Assembly (NCBI GenBank): GCA_963768025.1 | Contig: CAVYGM010000011.1 | Location: forward strand, 422,895-486,894 | Reading direction: 5' to 3' | From: CAVYGM01 sp963768025 | GTDB lineage: Bacteria > Bacteroidota > Bacteroidia > Cytophagales > Spirosomataceae | DNA: 64,000 nt | Part shown: in pieces, positions 47,647 to 56,933 of the stretch | Position numbering within the stretch: position 1 is the stretch's first letter | How the letters are laid out: each line of letters opens with the position of its first letter | Translations under genes and position numbers: made by a program | Notes under the pieces: model-generated | The model's database searches: none | What the model was told of the DNA's origin: nothing | What the model saw: the letters and a program-made list of their open reading frames with translations, nothing else

Positions 47647-48432
47647 TTACGATAAAGTTGCCTGACTGAAAATATCGCCGAACAATCGAATCGTTTTTTC
47701 GTCCCTTTTATTGAACAAAAACCCTTGCACATCGTCAATTTGATTTTGGATATTCAGAGATTCCCAACGCGCCAAAACTCTTTCTTTGAGCTCTTTGGCA
47801 GTTGTAATGCTTACCTTTTGTTCAAGGTATGCATAATTGGGCTTTACATTGTGACCTAACAGAAATACAACATCGTAAAAATCACGACCCTTATTGCGCG
47901 GGCGGTTTAGAATAGCAAAGCATTTTTGTGCTAGAAGTACATCCATCGGAGTTACCGGGATTTCGGTAAGTACCCCGAAACGGTTAAGGATGTAGCGATC
48001 TTTCGAGTAATCGAAATTCTGAGCCTCCGTGTCAATCTGAATGAGTAGCTTTTCTTCCCTCATCCTGCTAATCCCCTGCTTGTAAAGTAGATGTGGATAT
48101 TTGACCTCGCATCGATAAGCAGTTTTGCCCTTAATGCCGACCTCTACCTCATAACCTAATTTGGTCAATTCATTTTCCATGAGGGGCTTGATTTGCCCAA
48201 AATCATTGTCCGAAAGTCCATCATTATCAAAGTCCAAATCCTCCGAAAATCGTTGACTATTATGAACAATCCGCAAGCAGGTACCCCCTAAAAACGTTAG
48301 GTGGCGACCAATCGGACTTTCAAACAAAATTTCCAACATGACGCACTGTAAATATTCACGCAGGACGTGTTGTGTTTGATCTTGTACATTGGCCGGGAAA
48401 AAGCCTTTTAAATGGTCAATGTTGTTTATCAT
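47647..48432 (-). CDS. abiEii: AbiEii-type nucleotidyltransferase toxin
   Basis: A 261-residue nucleotidyltransferase of the AbiEii/AbiGii family. The catalytic motif is complete: FLGGTCLRIVH followed by RFSEDLDFD; later motifs include YKQGISRMREEKLLIQID and the conserved KGRDFYDVVFLL. In the AbiE pair this enzyme is the toxin, reported to block growth through tRNA 3'-end modification or GTP use, and gives phage abortive infection (family knowledge). Its ATG overlaps the stop of the upstream abiEi gene by 4 bases. AT-rich compared with neighbours, which indicates horizontal transfer. Confidence 0.9.
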   Translation of the reverse strand: MINNIDHLKGFFPANVQDQTQHVLREYLQCVMLEILFESPIGRHLTFLGGTCLRIVHNSQRFSEDLDFDNDGLSDNDFGQIKPLMENELTKLGYEVEVGIKGKTAYRCEVKYPHLLYKQGISRMREEKLLIQIDTEAQNFDYSKDRYILNRFGVLTEIPVTPMDVLLAQKCFAILNRPRNKGRDFYDVVFLLGHNVKPNYAYLEQKVSITTAKELKERVLARWESLNIQNQIDDVQGFLFNKRDEKTIRLFGDIFSQATLS

Positions 48433-49043
48433 GAAGTAAGTTTCTCAATAAGTAGGTGAGACAGTTTAGAAACCCGTCTGTTGCCAAAAGCTTGTGTATA
48501 AAGTTTAAATTTTTCCAATGAAAAATTCATGGCAATCTCATCATAGTTTAAGCGCAAACCATCCAGGTCCAGATCATCGCGGATATGTGGATAAAGATAA
48601 AAATTATCTAGTAAGGCTTTTTCCGGTTCCGCAATGAGAAAATTACCTCGTTCGGGTGCCACGGGATAGTAGCCAAAAAAAAGAGCGGGTTTGACGTGCT
48701 TGTACCTAAAATCACCCAATGGCGTTGCAAAGTCCCTGGTTTTGTTGGTCGTGACTGAGAAAGGTTGGTATACTCCTTCCGGAATGAAATTGTACCAGCG
48801 CAATGCAGATTTGAGAGAAATGTAGGAAGGCATATAGATTCGGTTTGCTATAAGGGCATGCTGGGATTCATCTAACCTTTGATGTCGCCAGGTATAGTAG
48901 CGATTGATGACTTTCTGAATATAGCCTTTTTGTTGCCATTCATTCAACCGGCGGGTATCAAAATCAGGAAATCTTTTAAAAATGTCATTGGTTGAAAGGA
49001 GCACCCTGTCTTCAAAAGATTGTCGGAAAAGTTCGAAGTTCAA
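48429..49043 (-). CDS. abiEi: AbiEi-type antitoxin/transcriptional regulator
   Basis: A 204-residue AbiEi protein with an N-terminal winged helix (about residues 10-60: LLSTNDIFKRFPDFDTRRL, WQQKGYIQKVINRYY) and the C-terminal antitoxin domain (YISLKSALRWYNFIPEG, FLIAEPEKALLDNFYL). It begins with a TTG codon (49043-49041); no ATG lies nearby in frame. AbiEi represses its own operon by binding inverted repeats in the promoter, and a perfect 14-base inverted repeat starts one base upstream of this start codon. The 4-base overlap with abiEii gives coupled translation. Confidence 0.88.
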   Translation of the reverse strand: MNFELFRQSFEDRVLLSTNDIFKRFPDFDTRRLNEWQQKGYIQKVINRYYTWRHQRLDESQHALIANRIYMPSYISLKSALRWYNFIPEGVYQPFSVTTNKTRDFATPLGDFRYKHVKPALFFGYYPVAPERGNFLIAEPEKALLDNFYLYPHIRDDLDLDGLRLNYDEIAMNFSLEKFKLYTQAFGNRRVSKLSHLLIEKLTS

Positions 49044-49087
49044 TTTATTTCTTATTTATGTTATTTTTAACAAAAATAAGAAATAAA
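49044..49087. promoter_or_regulatory. Inverted-repeat operator of the AbiE operon
   Basis: TTTATTTCTTATTT (49044-49057) and AAATAAGAAATAAA (49074-49087) are perfect reverse complements with a 16-base AT-rich spacer, immediately upstream of abiEi. Known AbiEi proteins bind paired inverted repeats in this position. Confidence 0.6.
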
Positions 49088-49379
49088 ATCTACTGCTTTA
49101 TTGCCAAAATTGAAATCTTTCCTACTCTTTTTCACTTCGTGAAAAGTAAGCAAGTCGCTAGTAGAATTTCCGCCCACTGAATCTTTCATGTAGAGGAAGT
49201 CCCGCTGACTGATAGAGCCAGATAACTTTTCCGATACTCAAAAGCAGAGCCATAGACGATGATTTTTGGGGAAAGCGGATGGAATAGTTAATTTATATCA
49301 GTAGTATTTTGTATATCATTTAGTTGATTGTGTTACTTGCGTTTTTGAGAAGGGTATACGATCTTCACCAAAAAAAGCA
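49088..49379. other. Gap between AbiE operon and GNAT gene
   Basis: AT-rich and without a recognisable gene, RNA or strong hairpin. It must hold the promoters for both divergent units. Confidence 0.5.
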
Positions 49380-49902
49380 ATGATAGATACACCCCGTTTG
49401 CGCCTTTTTCCTTGTGACGATACCCTGTTTGATGCGATCAAGATGGGCGATGCCGTATTGGCACGGGCCCTCGGGGCTAATGTTCCGAAGAAAGTGGACT
49501 GGTTTTCGGGATAGTTTTGGACCAGCGGCCCTTCGTTGGAAAGCTCACCCTCCCTTGCGTGACTGGTGGATGCACCTCATCGTATACCGGCCCGACAACC
49601 TGTTGATTGGTTCCTGTGGCTACAAAGGCGAGCCCGATGAGGACGGAATGGTGGAAATTGGCTACGAGATCCGAGCCTCGCACCAGGGCAAAGGACTGGC
49701 TACCGAAGCGGCTCGGGCGTTAGTCGAAAACGCCTTCGATTTTGAGGAAGTGAAAAAGATTCGGGCCCATACGATGCCCGAAGCAGGTCCATCGGCCCAA
49801 CTCTTGCAAAAAATAGGATTTGTGCGCACGAATGACTTTCAAGACCCTGACGATGGCCCGCTGTGGCGATGGGAGCTGGAACGAGACGCGTATCAGAAAT
49901 AA
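49380..49902 (+). CDS. GNAT-family N-acetyltransferase, frame broken near 49495
   Basis: About 174 residues. The first frame from the ATG at 49380 reads IDTPRLRLFPCDDTLFDA and stops after about 40 codons; a one-base slip at about 49490-49500 (CCGAAGAAAGTGG) joins it to WTGFRDSFGPAALRWK and the rest. The acetyl-CoA loop is YEIRASHQGKGLATEAARAL, followed by a typical GNAT ending FVRTNDFQDPDDG. It resembles RimJ/RimL-like acetyltransferases acting on proteins or small amines; the acceptor is unknown. The metallo-hydrolase gene begins 12 bases downstream. Confidence 0.78.
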
Positions 49903-49914
49903 CCCTTTGTGGCT

Positions 49915-50760
49915 ATGAACCTAATCCCTGCTTATCAAAAAGACGACGCCTTGCTGACCGATATTCGGGCGACGAGCCACGATAGGTCGGGTTTCCGGCT
50001 GTGGTGGCTGGGACAGAGTGGGTTTTTACTGCAATGGCACGGCCGGCATCTGCTTTTTGATCCCTACCTTTCCGATTCCCTGACAACCAAGTACGCGGCT
50101 ACCGACAAGCCCCACGTACGGATGAGCGAGCGGGTCATTGATCCTGCCCGGCTGGATTTTATTGATGTGGTTACGAGTAGCCACAACCATACCGACCACC
50201 TCGACTCCGATACCCTTCGGCCGCTGCTAGCGGCTAACCCCAATATCCAACTGGTGATACCGGAAGCCAACCGGAGCTTTGTGGCCGGGCGCCTCGGATG
50301 CGCTGAGGATTTTCCCGAAGGAATGAACGACAACTTTCAGAAGGACGTGGCCGGATTCCGGTTCTACGGCATCCCGTCGGCGCATAATGACGTAGAGCGC
50401 GATGCCCAGGGACAGTGCAAATTCATGGGCTACGTGGTGGAGTTTGGTGATTATCGGGTGTACCATAGCGGGGATACCCTCTGGTTCAAGGGCCTGGAAG
50501 ACCTCCTGATGCCGTATGCCGTGGATGTGGCCTTGCTGCCGATAAACGGCCACCGGCCCGAGCGCCGGGTAGCGGGCAACCTCAGTGCTACGGAAGCCGC
50601 CCGATTGGGCAAGGCCATCGGGGCGGGCTGCGTGATTCCGCACCACTACCACCTGTTCGAATTCAATTCTGAGAATCCGGACGTTTTTATATCGGAGGCC
50701 AGGCATCACGGCACGCCGCACCGGGTTTTGCAGATAGGGGAAAAAGCTTCTTTTTCCTGA
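49915..50760 (+). CDS. Metallo-beta-lactamase-fold hydrolase (UlaG-like)
   Basis: A 281-residue member of the metallo-beta-lactamase superfamily, group of UlaG/YcbX-like L-ascorbate-6-phosphate lactonases and N-acyl-phosphatidylethanolamine hydrolase-like enzymes. The metal-binding signature is SHNHTDH (residues about 85-91), with later ligands in SAHNDVE, HSGDTLWF and HHYHLF. It lacks a signal peptide, so it acts in the cytoplasm on an unknown ester or lactone. A GTG at 49909 is an alternative start; I use the ATG. Probably an operon with the GNAT gene. Confidence 0.85.
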   Translation: MNLIPAYQKDDALLTDIRATSHDRSGFRLWWLGQSGFLLQWHGRHLLFDPYLSDSLTTKYAATDKPHVRMSERVIDPARLDFIDVVTSSHNHTDHLDSDTLRPLLAANPNIQLVIPEANRSFVAGRLGCAEDFPEGMNDNFQKDVAGFRFYGIPSAHNDVERDAQGQCKFMGYVVEFGDYRVYHSGDTLWFKGLEDLLMPYAVDVALLPINGHRPERRVAGNLSATEAARLGKAIGAGCVIPHHYHLFEFNSENPDVFISEARHHGTPHRVLQIGEKASFS

Positions 50761-50882
50761 AAATCAAGAGAATTGTTGAGCCAAACAAACATAATCCAGG
50801 TATTCCGAAATTATACCACAGAATTTATTGAAGTATCTACTAAGGATTAGCTTTATTTGAAGCGAAAATAGAAATATACCCA

Positions 50883-50890
50883 TAATTTTG
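50883..50890 (+). promoter_or_regulatory. -7 element of the acyl-CoA ligase gene
   Basis: TAATTTTG fits TAnnTTTG, 61 bases before the ATG. A TTTG lies 23 bases upstream, slightly farther than the usual 19-20. Confidence 0.5.
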
Positions 50891-50950
50891 TTAACTTAAT
50901 ACCGTTTCTTAAAGCACTATTCAACCTTCTATCTATTAAAACGAACCCTT

Positions 50951-52651
50951 ATGGCCACTATAAAACAAGATACCTATCCCTGGCTCAAGGCGTACCCGAA
51001 AGGAGTTCCCTACGAAATTAACCCTGATGTATACCCCTCGCTACTGGAACTGATGGAGGAGGGCTTCCGGAAATATACCTCCCAGCCCGCCTACTCCAAC
51101 ATGGGCAAGGAATTAACATTCGGAGATATTGACCGCCTTTCGAAGCAATTTGCGGCTTATTTGCAAAGTATTGGATTGAAACGCGGCGACCGGGTTGCGA
51201 TACAAATGCCGAATGTGTTGCAGTATCCGATTGCGATGTTTGGGGCCATCAGGGCGGGTATGGTGGTGGTCAACACCAATCCGCTGTATACCAGTCGCGA
51301 GATGCAGCATCAATTCAAGGATTCGGGAGCCAAAGCCATCGTGATTCTGGCCAACTTTGCGACCAACCTGGAAAAGATCGTTGCCAATACCGACATCAAA
51401 CACGTTATCCTGACCGAAATAGGCGATATGCTGGGTTTCCCCAAGAAACTGATCGTGAACGCCGTGGTTAAGTACGTGAAGAAAATGGTCCCTTCTTATT
51501 CGCTTCCCCAGGCAGTGTCTTTCAACAAAGCGCTGTCCATCGGGGAGGGGAGTAGCTACCAAAGACCCAAAATATCCAATGAGGAATTGGCTTTTATCCA
51601 ATACACCGGAGGTACCACGGGCGTATCAAAAGGAGCCATGCTCACGCACCGAAATCTGGTGGCCAATGTAGAAGCCAACGACCTTTGGATCAAGCCCATG
51701 GTGGGGGACGATCTGCACAATCCGGTCATTGTGGCCGCGCTTCCTCTTTACCACGTATATGCCCTTACCGTGAATGCCCTGTCGGCGCTGAAAAGCGGGG
51801 GGATGAACCTGCTCATCACCAATCCTCGCGATATGAATGCGTTCATTGATGATCTGAAGAAATACAAGGTCGCGATTTTTACCGGGCTAAACACGCTGTT
51901 CAATGGCTTGCTGAACAACCCGCGCTTTAGTGAAGTAGATTTTAGTGAATTGAAAGCTACCTCGGCCGGCGGCATGGCCCTGCAAAAAGTGGTGGCCGAG
52001 CGCTGGCATAAAACCACGGGCTGTATGCCTACCGAAGGCTACGGGCTATCCGAGACGTCACCCGTGTTATCGTCGAATCCACTGGTGGGGGAGAACCGGA
52101 TCGGAACCATCGGGGTACCCTGGCCCAGCACGGAGATGAGGATCATGCGGGAGGATGGCACCTGGGCCGACGACGGAGAGCCGGGCGAAATATGCGCCAG
52201 GGGACCTCAGGTCATGCCAGGATACTACAACCGTCCCGACGAAACCGCCAAGGTGATGTTTGAGGATAAGGATGGCCGCTGGTTCAAAACCGGCGATATT
52301 GGCGTGCGGAGTGCCGATGGCTATTTCAAAATAGTGGATCGCAAGAAAGATATGATTCTGGTGTCGGGATTCAATGTGTATCCTAATGAGATAGAAGACG
52401 TGATGGCGCAGCACCCAGGGGTACTTGAGGTGGCTTGCCTGGGCGTACCGGACGAAAAGTCGGGGGAGGCCGTAAAGATATTTATCGTTAAGAGAGATCC
52501 TGAATTGACCATAGAAAAAGTAAGGGCCTACGCTCGGGAGTACCTTACCGGCTATAAATGCCCCAAGTACATTGAGTTCAGAGATGAACTACCCAAAACG
52601 AACGTAGGGAAAATTCTGCGTCGTGCGCTTAGAGAGGATGTGAAATCCTGA
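50951..52651 (+). CDS. fadD: Long-chain fatty acid--CoA ligase
   Basis: A 566-residue AMP-forming acyl-CoA synthetase that activates fatty acids for beta-oxidation or phospholipid synthesis. The nucleotide loop YTGGTTGVSKGAML, the adenine motif EGYGLSETSPV, and the hinge YFKIVDRKKDMILVSG are all present, with the catalytic Lys near the C terminus in PKTNVGKILRRAL. The FadD signature before the hinge (GDIGVRSADGYF) supports long-chain specificity. It stands alone with its own promoter and a terminator 45 bases after the stop. Start agrees with family length. Confidence 0.93.
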   Translation: MATIKQDTYPWLKAYPKGVPYEINPDVYPSLLELMEEGFRKYTSQPAYSNMGKELTFGDIDRLSKQFAAYLQSIGLKRGDRVAIQMPNVLQYPIAMFGAIRAGMVVVNTNPLYTSREMQHQFKDSGAKAIVILANFATNLEKIVANTDIKHVILTEIGDMLGFPKKLIVNAVVKYVKKMVPSYSLPQAVSFNKALSIGEGSSYQRPKISNEELAFIQYTGGTTGVSKGAMLTHRNLVANVEANDLWIKPMVGDDLHNPVIVAALPLYHVYALTVNALSALKSGGMNLLITNPRDMNAFIDDLKKYKVAIFTGLNTLFNGLLNNPRFSEVDFSELKATSAGGMALQKVVAERWHKTTGCMPTEGYGLSETSPVLSSNPLVGENRIGTIGVPWPSTEMRIMREDGTWADDGEPGEICARGPQVMPGYYNRPDETAKVMFEDKDGRWFKTGDIGVRSADGYFKIVDRKKDMILVSGFNVYPNEIEDVMAQHPGVLEVACLGVPDEKSGEAVKIFIVKRDPELTIEKVRAYAREYLTGYKCPKYIEFRDELPKTNVGKILRRALREDVKS

Positions 52652-52695
52652 TAGATGGAATCAGGCATACGCCTTGTCCGGTACTAAAAACCTCC

Positions 52696-52731
52696 AGCGC
52701 ACTGTGTAGACCCTACCGGTGCGCTTTTTTA
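52696..52731 (+). terminator. Rho-independent terminator after fadD
   Basis: AGCGCAC (52696-52702) and GTGCGCT (52719-52725) with a 16-base loop, then a T-run. Confidence 0.75.
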
Positions 52732-52763
52732 TTTATTTATCTACCCAACTTCAACGAACTACT

Positions 52764-53504
52764 ATGATACTTCAACGAAAAACCTTAGTCCTGCTCCATG
52801 GACATGGCGTGGACGAAACCGTTTGGGACGAAATAGCCCCCCTGCTGAACGACTACTATACCGTCATCCGGCCCAACTTGTCGCTGCTGACCAATTGCCA
52901 CAGCATGGACGACTACGCCGATGAGGTGCATCGCCTGCTAACCAATACCCAGATCAGCCGTTGTATCCTCATCGGGCATTCCATGGGGGGGTACATTGCC
53001 CTGGCCTTTGCCGAAAAGTACCCCGATATGCTCGATGGCTTCGGGTTGTTTCACTCGACCGCCACGGCCGATGCCGATACCAAAAAGCACCAGCGCGACC
53101 AAATGGCCGACTTGCTCCGTACGCACGGGGCGGATGCCTTCATGCGTCATACGGCCCCTACGATGTTCGGGCAGCGGTACAAGGAGCTACACGCGGATAA
53201 GATCCGGCTGCACATTCAGCAATATGGCCATATCTCCTCGGAGGCGTTGGCGGTAGGAATGGAGGCCATGCGCGACCGTCCCGACCGCACCTCCGTGCTG
53301 GCGGGTATGTCTTTTCCGGTACTGTTTATCCTGGGTATGGACGACCAGCTGATGCCCTTCGAAAAAGTGATGGAGCAGGTGAAGCTACCCCGGCAAAGCT
53401 ACCCCTTCGTACTGGCGGAGGCAGGGCATTTGGGGATGGTAGAGCGGCCGGACGCCGCCGCCCGCATCCTGCGGTGGTACGCGGATCAGGAATGGACGGA
53501 GTAG
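52764..53504 (+). CDS. Alpha/beta hydrolase
   Basis: A 246-residue serine hydrolase from the ATG at 52764 (the open frame continues 15 codons upstream into the fadD terminator). The triad is visible: Ser in IGHSMGGYIALAFA, Asp in ILGMDDQLMPF, His in EAGHLGMVERP. The oxyanion strand is LLHGHGVDETVWDEI. It resembles small esterases and 3-oxoadipate enol-lactonase-type hydrolases; substrate unknown, cytoplasmic. Intact frame. Confidence 0.86.
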   Translation: MILQRKTLVLLHGHGVDETVWDEIAPLLNDYYTVIRPNLSLLTNCHSMDDYADEVHRLLTNTQISRCILIGHSMGGYIALAFAEKYPDMLDGFGLFHSTATADADTKKHQRDQMADLLRTHGADAFMRHTAPTMFGQRYKELHADKIRLHIQQYGHISSEALAVGMEAMRDRPDRTSVLAGMSFPVLFILGMDDQLMPFEKVMEQVKLPRQSYPFVLAEAGHLGMVERPDAAARILRWYADQEWTE

Positions 53505-53593
53505 TGTATCCGGACAGAATACCCAAAACCAGGCAAACGAAAAACCCCGGCTCAGCGTTATAGCAGGCGTACATTCTTCACAAGTTTATTGAC

Positions 53594-54814
53594 ATGAAAC
53601 AACGGTATGACGATCTGATTACGCGCAAGGCCTGGGGACTGATGGCGTTTGTCCTTCTATTTCTTACATCCTGTACGCGTGACGATAACCCCTCCACACC
53701 TGAGAACGACTACCTCCTCGAAAGCAGTGTGGTTACTGAGCTTTCCAAAGAGCAAATTTCCCAGCAGCTGTCGGGCCTGAGCCCGCTGATTGCTGGTTTT
53801 GTCCGCAACGGGGTAAAAGTGTACCGCATTACCTACAAAACCAAGAATACGGACGGGAGCGACATCACCGCTTCGGGGGCCTTGATCCTGCCCGTCACCA
53901 CGCAGCCGGCGGCCATGGTGAGTGTGCAGCATGGCACCATCACCAGCGACAACCAGGCCCCTTCCAACTTCGCGGCCAACTCGGAAGCCGCCACGGCCGG
54001 GGCCTTGTTCGGGGCGCTGGGGTACATTATTGCCTATCCCGACTACATTGGGTACGGGGCTTCCAAAGATCTGCCCCATCCCTACGAGCACCGGGCCAGC
54101 CTGGCCTCATCTACCCTCGATATGCTGAGGGCTACCAAGGAGTTTCTGAAGGAGCAGAGCGAGGTAATGTGGGACGAGCGGCTCTTCGTGGCCGGGTATT
54201 CCGAAGGAGGGTACGCAACGCTGTGCCTGCAGAAAGAAAATAGAGGAGGAAGCTCGCTCGGAGTTCAACTTGCAGGCGTCGAGCTGCGGGGCGGGTGCCT
54301 ACGACAAAACCGCCTTTATGAAGTACCTGCGTCAATACTCCCACGCACGGCATATCCGGGTTTCAACCGCTCCTACCTGTGGGTGACACTTACCTATAAT
54401 CGCATTTACGGCCTCAATCGTCCGGCGTCAGCTTTTTTTAAAGAGCCCTACGCCTCCCAGATTCAGCACAAGGCGAGAACGCGCCCATCCCGGTGTCGTT
54501 CAATACCATATTCACGGATAGCTTTATCAAAGGCATCAACGAGGGCACGGATACGGGTTTTCTGAATGCCGTGGCCGACAACAATGTGTACGACTGGAAG
54601 CCCCGCACGCCCACCCAACTGTACCACGGTACCGCCGATCGCCTGGTTTTTTATTTCAACTCCAAGAACGCCTACGACGCCATGATCAAGCGCGGGTGCT
54701 ACCAGCGTAACTCTTATTCCCATTCAGGGGGGTGACCACGATACTTCCCTGAGCGATCTTTTTGTTGGGTACGCTTACCTTTCTTTACCACCACCCAGTA
54801 GGCGAGTTTTGTAG
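53594..54814 (+). CDS. Exported alpha/beta hydrolase (lipase/esterase), frame broken about four times
   Basis: About 405 residues. A lipoprotein signal (FVLLFLTSCTRDDN) is followed by a secretory-lipase-like fold. Nucleophile elbow: VAGYSEGGYATLC; Asp: LYHGTADRLVF; His: IQGGDHDTSL. After about 54235 (CAGAAAGAAAAT) the frame slips, reading KIEEEARSEFNLQASSCG, and returns near 54335 at GFNRSYLWVTLTYN; further slips lie near 54470 and 54700, with the last segment reading VTLIPIQGGDHD and ending at a TAG near 54812. Each segment is clearly one protein. It probably hydrolyses lipids or esters outside the inner membrane. Confidence 0.78.
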
Positions 54815-54922
54815 TAGTAATCGTATTTGAAAGATTTGTTTACTTTTCACCCCCACTTTTCTTTTATAGGAAGCAGGGTGGGGGTGAATAATTAAGGAAG
54901 ATACGATTGTTTCTATATTCAG

Positions 54923-55869
54923 ATGATCTTGTTACAGGCTCAACCCGCCATTGAGAAAGGGGCTCAGAAAATAAGCCGGGGTTTGCCGCGGGAGGTGCAA
55001 CGGTTTTTGGAGTTCGAGTTGATCAAGATCAAAGGATTACGAAATTACCGTGTTCGACGTCCTGCTGATCTTCCTGCTCGTGACGGTGGCCCGCCTGTTG
55101 GTATGGTTTATATCGAGCCTGTTGCGGACGGGGTTTCTTTCGCCGCAAGCAAGTAGATAAGGGTCGGCAGGAGGCGGTTATTCAGCTGATCAAGTACCTG
55201 ATCTACGTCATCGTGATCATTCTATCGCTCGAAATAACGGGTATTCAGCTCTCATTGCTTCTGGCGGGTTCGGCGGCCCTTTTGGTGGGTATTGGATTGG
55301 GGCTACAACAAACCTTCAACGACCTGGTGTCGGGGCTGATTCTGCTTTTTGAAGGGAGTATCAACATTGGCGACATAGTGGAACTGGACAACGGCCTGGT
55401 GGGCCGGGTGACGGAGATAGGGCTGAGAACTTCCAAAGTCGAGACCCGCGACTCGATCGGTATTATTGTTCCCAACTCGCGGTTTATCAATAACAATATT
55501 ATCAACTGGTCGCACAACCGTTCCCTGACCCGCTTTATCATCAAGGTGGGGGTATCTTACCGCAACGATCCCCGGCAGGTGGAGGTCATTCTGCTCTCGG
55601 CCGTGAAAGATCATACCGAGATCGCCCGCAACCCATCGCCCGTCGTTCGGCTCATGGACTTTGGCAACTCGGCCATCCAGTACGAACTGCTTTTCTGGAC
55701 GTACAGCGCCTGGCGGATCGAGTACATCAAAAGCGAAATCCGATTTGTGATTTTTGAGCGGTTCAGGCAGGAAGGAATAGAAATCCCTTTCAACCAGTAC
55801 GATCTGAATTTGAAACAAGGCTGGGAAGATTTTGCGGATCAGTTGAGAGATAAAAGTAAGGATAGGTAG
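54923..55869 (+). CDS. MscS-family mechanosensitive channel, frame broken near 55035 and 55140
   Basis: About 315 residues in three frames. The start at 54923 leads through a short helix (LPREVQRFLEFELIKIK); after about 55035 comes the first membrane helix (VFDVLLIFLLVTVARLL), and after about 55140 RRKQVDKGRQEAVIQLI, then two more helices with the pore segment (LLLAGSAALLVGIGLGLQ, QTFNDLVSGLILL) and the beta domain (INIGDIVELDNGLVGRV, IIVPNSRFINNNIINWS). It opens on membrane tension to release solutes in osmotic down-shock. The later 218 residues are in one frame. Followed 130 bases later by cysM. Confidence 0.88.
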
Positions 55870-55998
55870 CCGGTTCAGGAAACCTTTTCAGAACGCATTG
55901 GCGTTTTCCTTCTGTACTATTTTTATAAAACACCCTAACGCGAGCGCCGAAAGCCAACCGAACCGTCGGACCACGCTGAAACCGCTAGCTCCAAAACT

Positions 55999-56871
55999 AT
56001 GTCCTCTATCCTCGACCTCGTAGGCAATACCCCGCTCGTTGAATTGAAGCGCATCAATCCCAACCCCAACGTCACTATCTACGGCAAGCTGGAAGGCAAT
56101 AATCCGGGCAGCAGCGTCAAGGACCGCGCTGCGTTCAGCATGATTCAGGGGGCGTTGGATCGGGGGGAGATTGACAAAAATACCCGCCTGATTGAGGCTA
56201 CCAGTGGCAACACGGGCATCGCCCTGGCTATGATTGCCAGTATCTACGGCATCGAAATAGAGCTGGTGATGCCCGAAAACTCTACCCGCGAGCGGGTGCT
56301 GACCATGGAGGCATTCGGGGCCAAAGTGACCCTCACCGACGGCATCGAAAGCGCCCGTGACTACGCCGACGCCAAGGCGCAGGAACCCGGCTACTTCATG
56401 CTCAACCAATTTGCCAATCCCGACAACTGGAAGGCCCACTACCGCACCACGGGGCCCGAAATCTGGCGGGACACCCAACAGAAGGTTACCCACTTCGTGT
56501 CGTCTATGGGTACCACGGGTACCATCATGGGTACCTCGCGCTACTTGAAGGAACAAAGCCAGGATGTACAGATCGTAGGCTGCCAGCCCGTAGACGGGGC
56601 CAGTATCCCGGGTATCCGAAAGTGGCCGCAGGAGTACCTTCCCAAGATATTCGAACCCCAACGGGTAGACCGGGTGATCGAAATATCGGTAGAAAACGCT
56701 ACCGCCATGACCCGCCGCCTGGCGCGGGAAGAGGGGGTATTTGCCGGCATGAGCAGCGGTGGTGCCGCCTGGGCCGCCGTACAGCTGGCCCAGGAGCTGG
56801 ACTCGGGAGTAATCGTCACCATCGTGTGTGACCGGGGCGACCGGTACCTGTCGAGTGATTTGTTTGGGTGA
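55999..56871 (+). CDS. cysM: Cysteine synthase
   Basis: A 290-residue PLP enzyme making cysteine from O-acetylserine (or phosphoserine) and sulfide or thiosulfate. PLP lysine K41 is in NPGSSVKDRAA, the phosphate and substrate loop is ATSGNTGIALA, and the Gly-rich loop is SSMGTTGTIMG. The length and the sequence RKWPQEYLPKIFEP are typical of the CysM/CysK-2 branch. It is a single gene, convergent with the STAND-WD40 gene (the two stops are about 60 bases apart). Start agrees with the family. Confidence 0.9.
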   Translation: MSSILDLVGNTPLVELKRINPNPNVTIYGKLEGNNPGSSVKDRAAFSMIQGALDRGEIDKNTRLIEATSGNTGIALAMIASIYGIEIELVMPENSTRERVLTMEAFGAKVTLTDGIESARDYADAKAQEPGYFMLNQFANPDNWKAHYRTTGPEIWRDTQQKVTHFVSSMGTTGTIMGTSRYLKEQSQDVQIVGCQPVDGASIPGIRKWPQEYLPKIFEPQRVDRVIEISVENATAMTRRLAREEGVFAGMSSGGAAWAAVQLAQELDSGVIVTIVCDRGDRYLSSDLFG

Positions 56872-56933
56872 AGAGGGGTGGGGTAGGTTTGTTGCAAGTG
56901 AGAATGATTCACCGCCTGCGAACATTCCTACTG

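Noticed and set aside
55890..55910. Hairpin AACGC / GCGTT after the MscS gene as a terminator
   Set aside because: Stem of only five bases and a broken T-run; too weak to call.
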